Below, piece after piece: positions 33,794 through 34,435 of a DNA stretch of 34,435 nt. Both the position numbers and the translations under genes were made by a program. The stretch's first letter is position 1. Each line of letters opens with the position of its first letter. The stretch covers positions 1 through 34,435 of the forward strand of contig JAGQVN010000016.1 in NCBI GenBank assembly GCA_020437905.1, in the 5' to 3' direction. The notes below the pieces were generated by a model. It had not been told where the DNA came from, ran no database searches, and saw only the letters and a program-made list of their open reading frames with translations. This DNA is from Flavobacteriales bacterium (lineage in GTDB: Bacteria; Bacteroidota; Bacteroidia; Flavobacteriales_F; PHOS-HE28).

Positions 33794-34435
33794 ATGAGAA
33801 CATTGTACGCACTGGGCGTTGCCTTGCTGGCGGCACCCACATATGGGCAGCTGATGCGACCCGCATTCGAAGCGCATCCGGAAGGCAAACACCACGGTGG
33901 CTATGCGGTCCCCGGCCACCAGCTTGGATCGGCCAAAGGCACGACCTATTTCAGCGAGCCCTTCGATGCCGGCCTGAACGGCTGGACCGTGAATACTCCT
34001 TCCGGGGTGGATTGGGCCTGGACCGATGTAGGACCTGGACCAACGACGTCCACTTATCCGGTCCCACCGCTCAATTCGAGCAGCCCCTCCGGATGGGTGA
34101 TCGTGGATGACGATTTCCTGGGACAGGGGCTCACCACAGAGACCTCACTGATCTCTCCGGTGATCGACCTGAGCATGGCGCCTCAATTCCTGAAACTGGA
34201 GTTCGAACAGTATTTCCAGGAATGGCAGGAGGACCACTGTTACGTGGGAGTTAGCACCGATGGAGGCGTGACCTGGGATGAGACCGAGATCGGGGAAGGA
34301 GTTGGTCGCGACGGAAGACCCAACCCGGAATTGGTCGACCTGGACATCTCAAGCTGGGTGGCCAACGATCCAGCCAACGTTCAACTCCGTTTTCGATATA
34401 CGTCCATCTGGGACTATGGATGGCAGATCGACAAC
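33794..34435 (+). CDS. Array gene 6: secreted beta-sandwich protein, class II (3' end outside window)
   Basis: The first 214 residues are visible. A signal peptide (MRTLYALGVALLAAPTYG, Gln at +1) is followed by a class II N-terminal domain: YFSEPFDAGLNGWTVNTPSG, then LISPVIDLSMAP, LEFEQYFQEW, VGVSTDGGVTWDE, LRFRYTSIWDYGWQIDN at the edge. The pattern matches gene 1 most closely (NGWxVNT at the start, WQ(V/I)D near the domain end) and then gene 5. A T9SS sorting domain is expected further on but cannot be seen. Candidate -7 boxes are imperfect (TATTTTCG at 33749-33756). The reading frame is open to the last base of the window. Confidence 0.85.
   Translation, partial: MRTLYALGVALLAAPTYGQLMRPAFEAHPEGKHHGGYAVPGHQLGSAKGTTYFSEPFDAGLNGWTVNTPSGVDWAWTDVGPGPTTSTYPVPPLNSSSPSGWVIVDDDFLGQGLTTETSLISPVIDLSMAPQFLKLEFEQYFQEWQEDHCYVGVSTDGGVTWDETEIGEGVGRDGRPNPELVDLDISSWVANDPANVQLRFRYTSIWDYGWQIDN

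Noticed and set aside
1-34435. Mobile elements, CRISPR arrays, defence systems, phage genes, tRNA or rRNA genes
   Set aside because: No transposase, integrase, regular short repeats, Cas-like or restriction proteins, or RNA gene structures were found. The repeated sequence in the array is coding paralogy, not a mobile element.

Overview
The window is a gene-dense stretch (roughly 57% G+C by eye) from a bacterium of the phylum Bacteroidota, most likely the order Flavobacteriales or a close relative. Four things point there. Several genes encode secreted proteins with type IX secretion (T9SS) type A C-terminal sorting domains. Exported proteins have Gln right after the predicted signal-peptide cleavage site. 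Promoter -7 boxes of the Bacteroidota type (TAnnTTTG) sit at gene starts. The gene content (DUF5686/carboxypeptidase-regulatory barrel, RecQ with C-terminal HTH, kynU-kmo, VCBS/ASPIC lipoprotein) is also typical. There are no tRNA or rRNA genes, insertion sequences, CRISPR arrays or phage genes, and no gene-free stretch longer than 300 bases. The longest gaps are 29447-29681 (a terminator and a leader) and 23487-23703 (nothing recognisable).

Layout. (1) 1-3891, minus strand: a tight operon tatC -> DUF5686 outer-membrane barrel -> lptB (cut by the window edge), tying Tat export, an outer-membrane protein and LPS transport together. (2) recQ diverges on the plus strand (4083-6269). (3) 6294-11134, minus: a second tight operon of a TolB-like propeller plus outer-membrane barrel protein with a degenerate peptidase-like N-terminus, a half-size TSUP transporter and an M20 amidohydrolase. 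(4) 11210-16268: an MBL-fold hydrolase (plus), a small outer-membrane protein (minus) and a large VCBS/ASPIC lipoprotein with 7+7 calcium-loop repeats (plus). (5) 16276-20474, minus: kmo, kynU, a UbiA-like membrane protein and a small exported protein. kynU and kmo supply two successive steps from kynurenine to 3-hydroxyanthranilate. (6) gcvP (20613-23486, plus), the glycine-cleavage P-protein.

(7) 23704 to the end, plus strand: six consecutive paralogous secreted proteins, the sixth cut by the window edge. Each has a signal peptide, an N-terminal beta-sandwich with an 'SEDF...GW' start and, in the complete copies, CARDB-like middle modules and a T9SS C-terminal domain. They fall into two N-terminal classes. 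One class carries a correlated set of cysteines; the other lacks them. The fifth gene is a mosaic of the two. Genes 3, 4 and 5 each end in a strong rho-independent terminator, and genes 3 and 4 have identical terminator stems. This array is the most unusual part of the window. It looks like a lineage-specific family of surface or secreted proteins expanding and recombining in place; its function cannot be read from the sequence.
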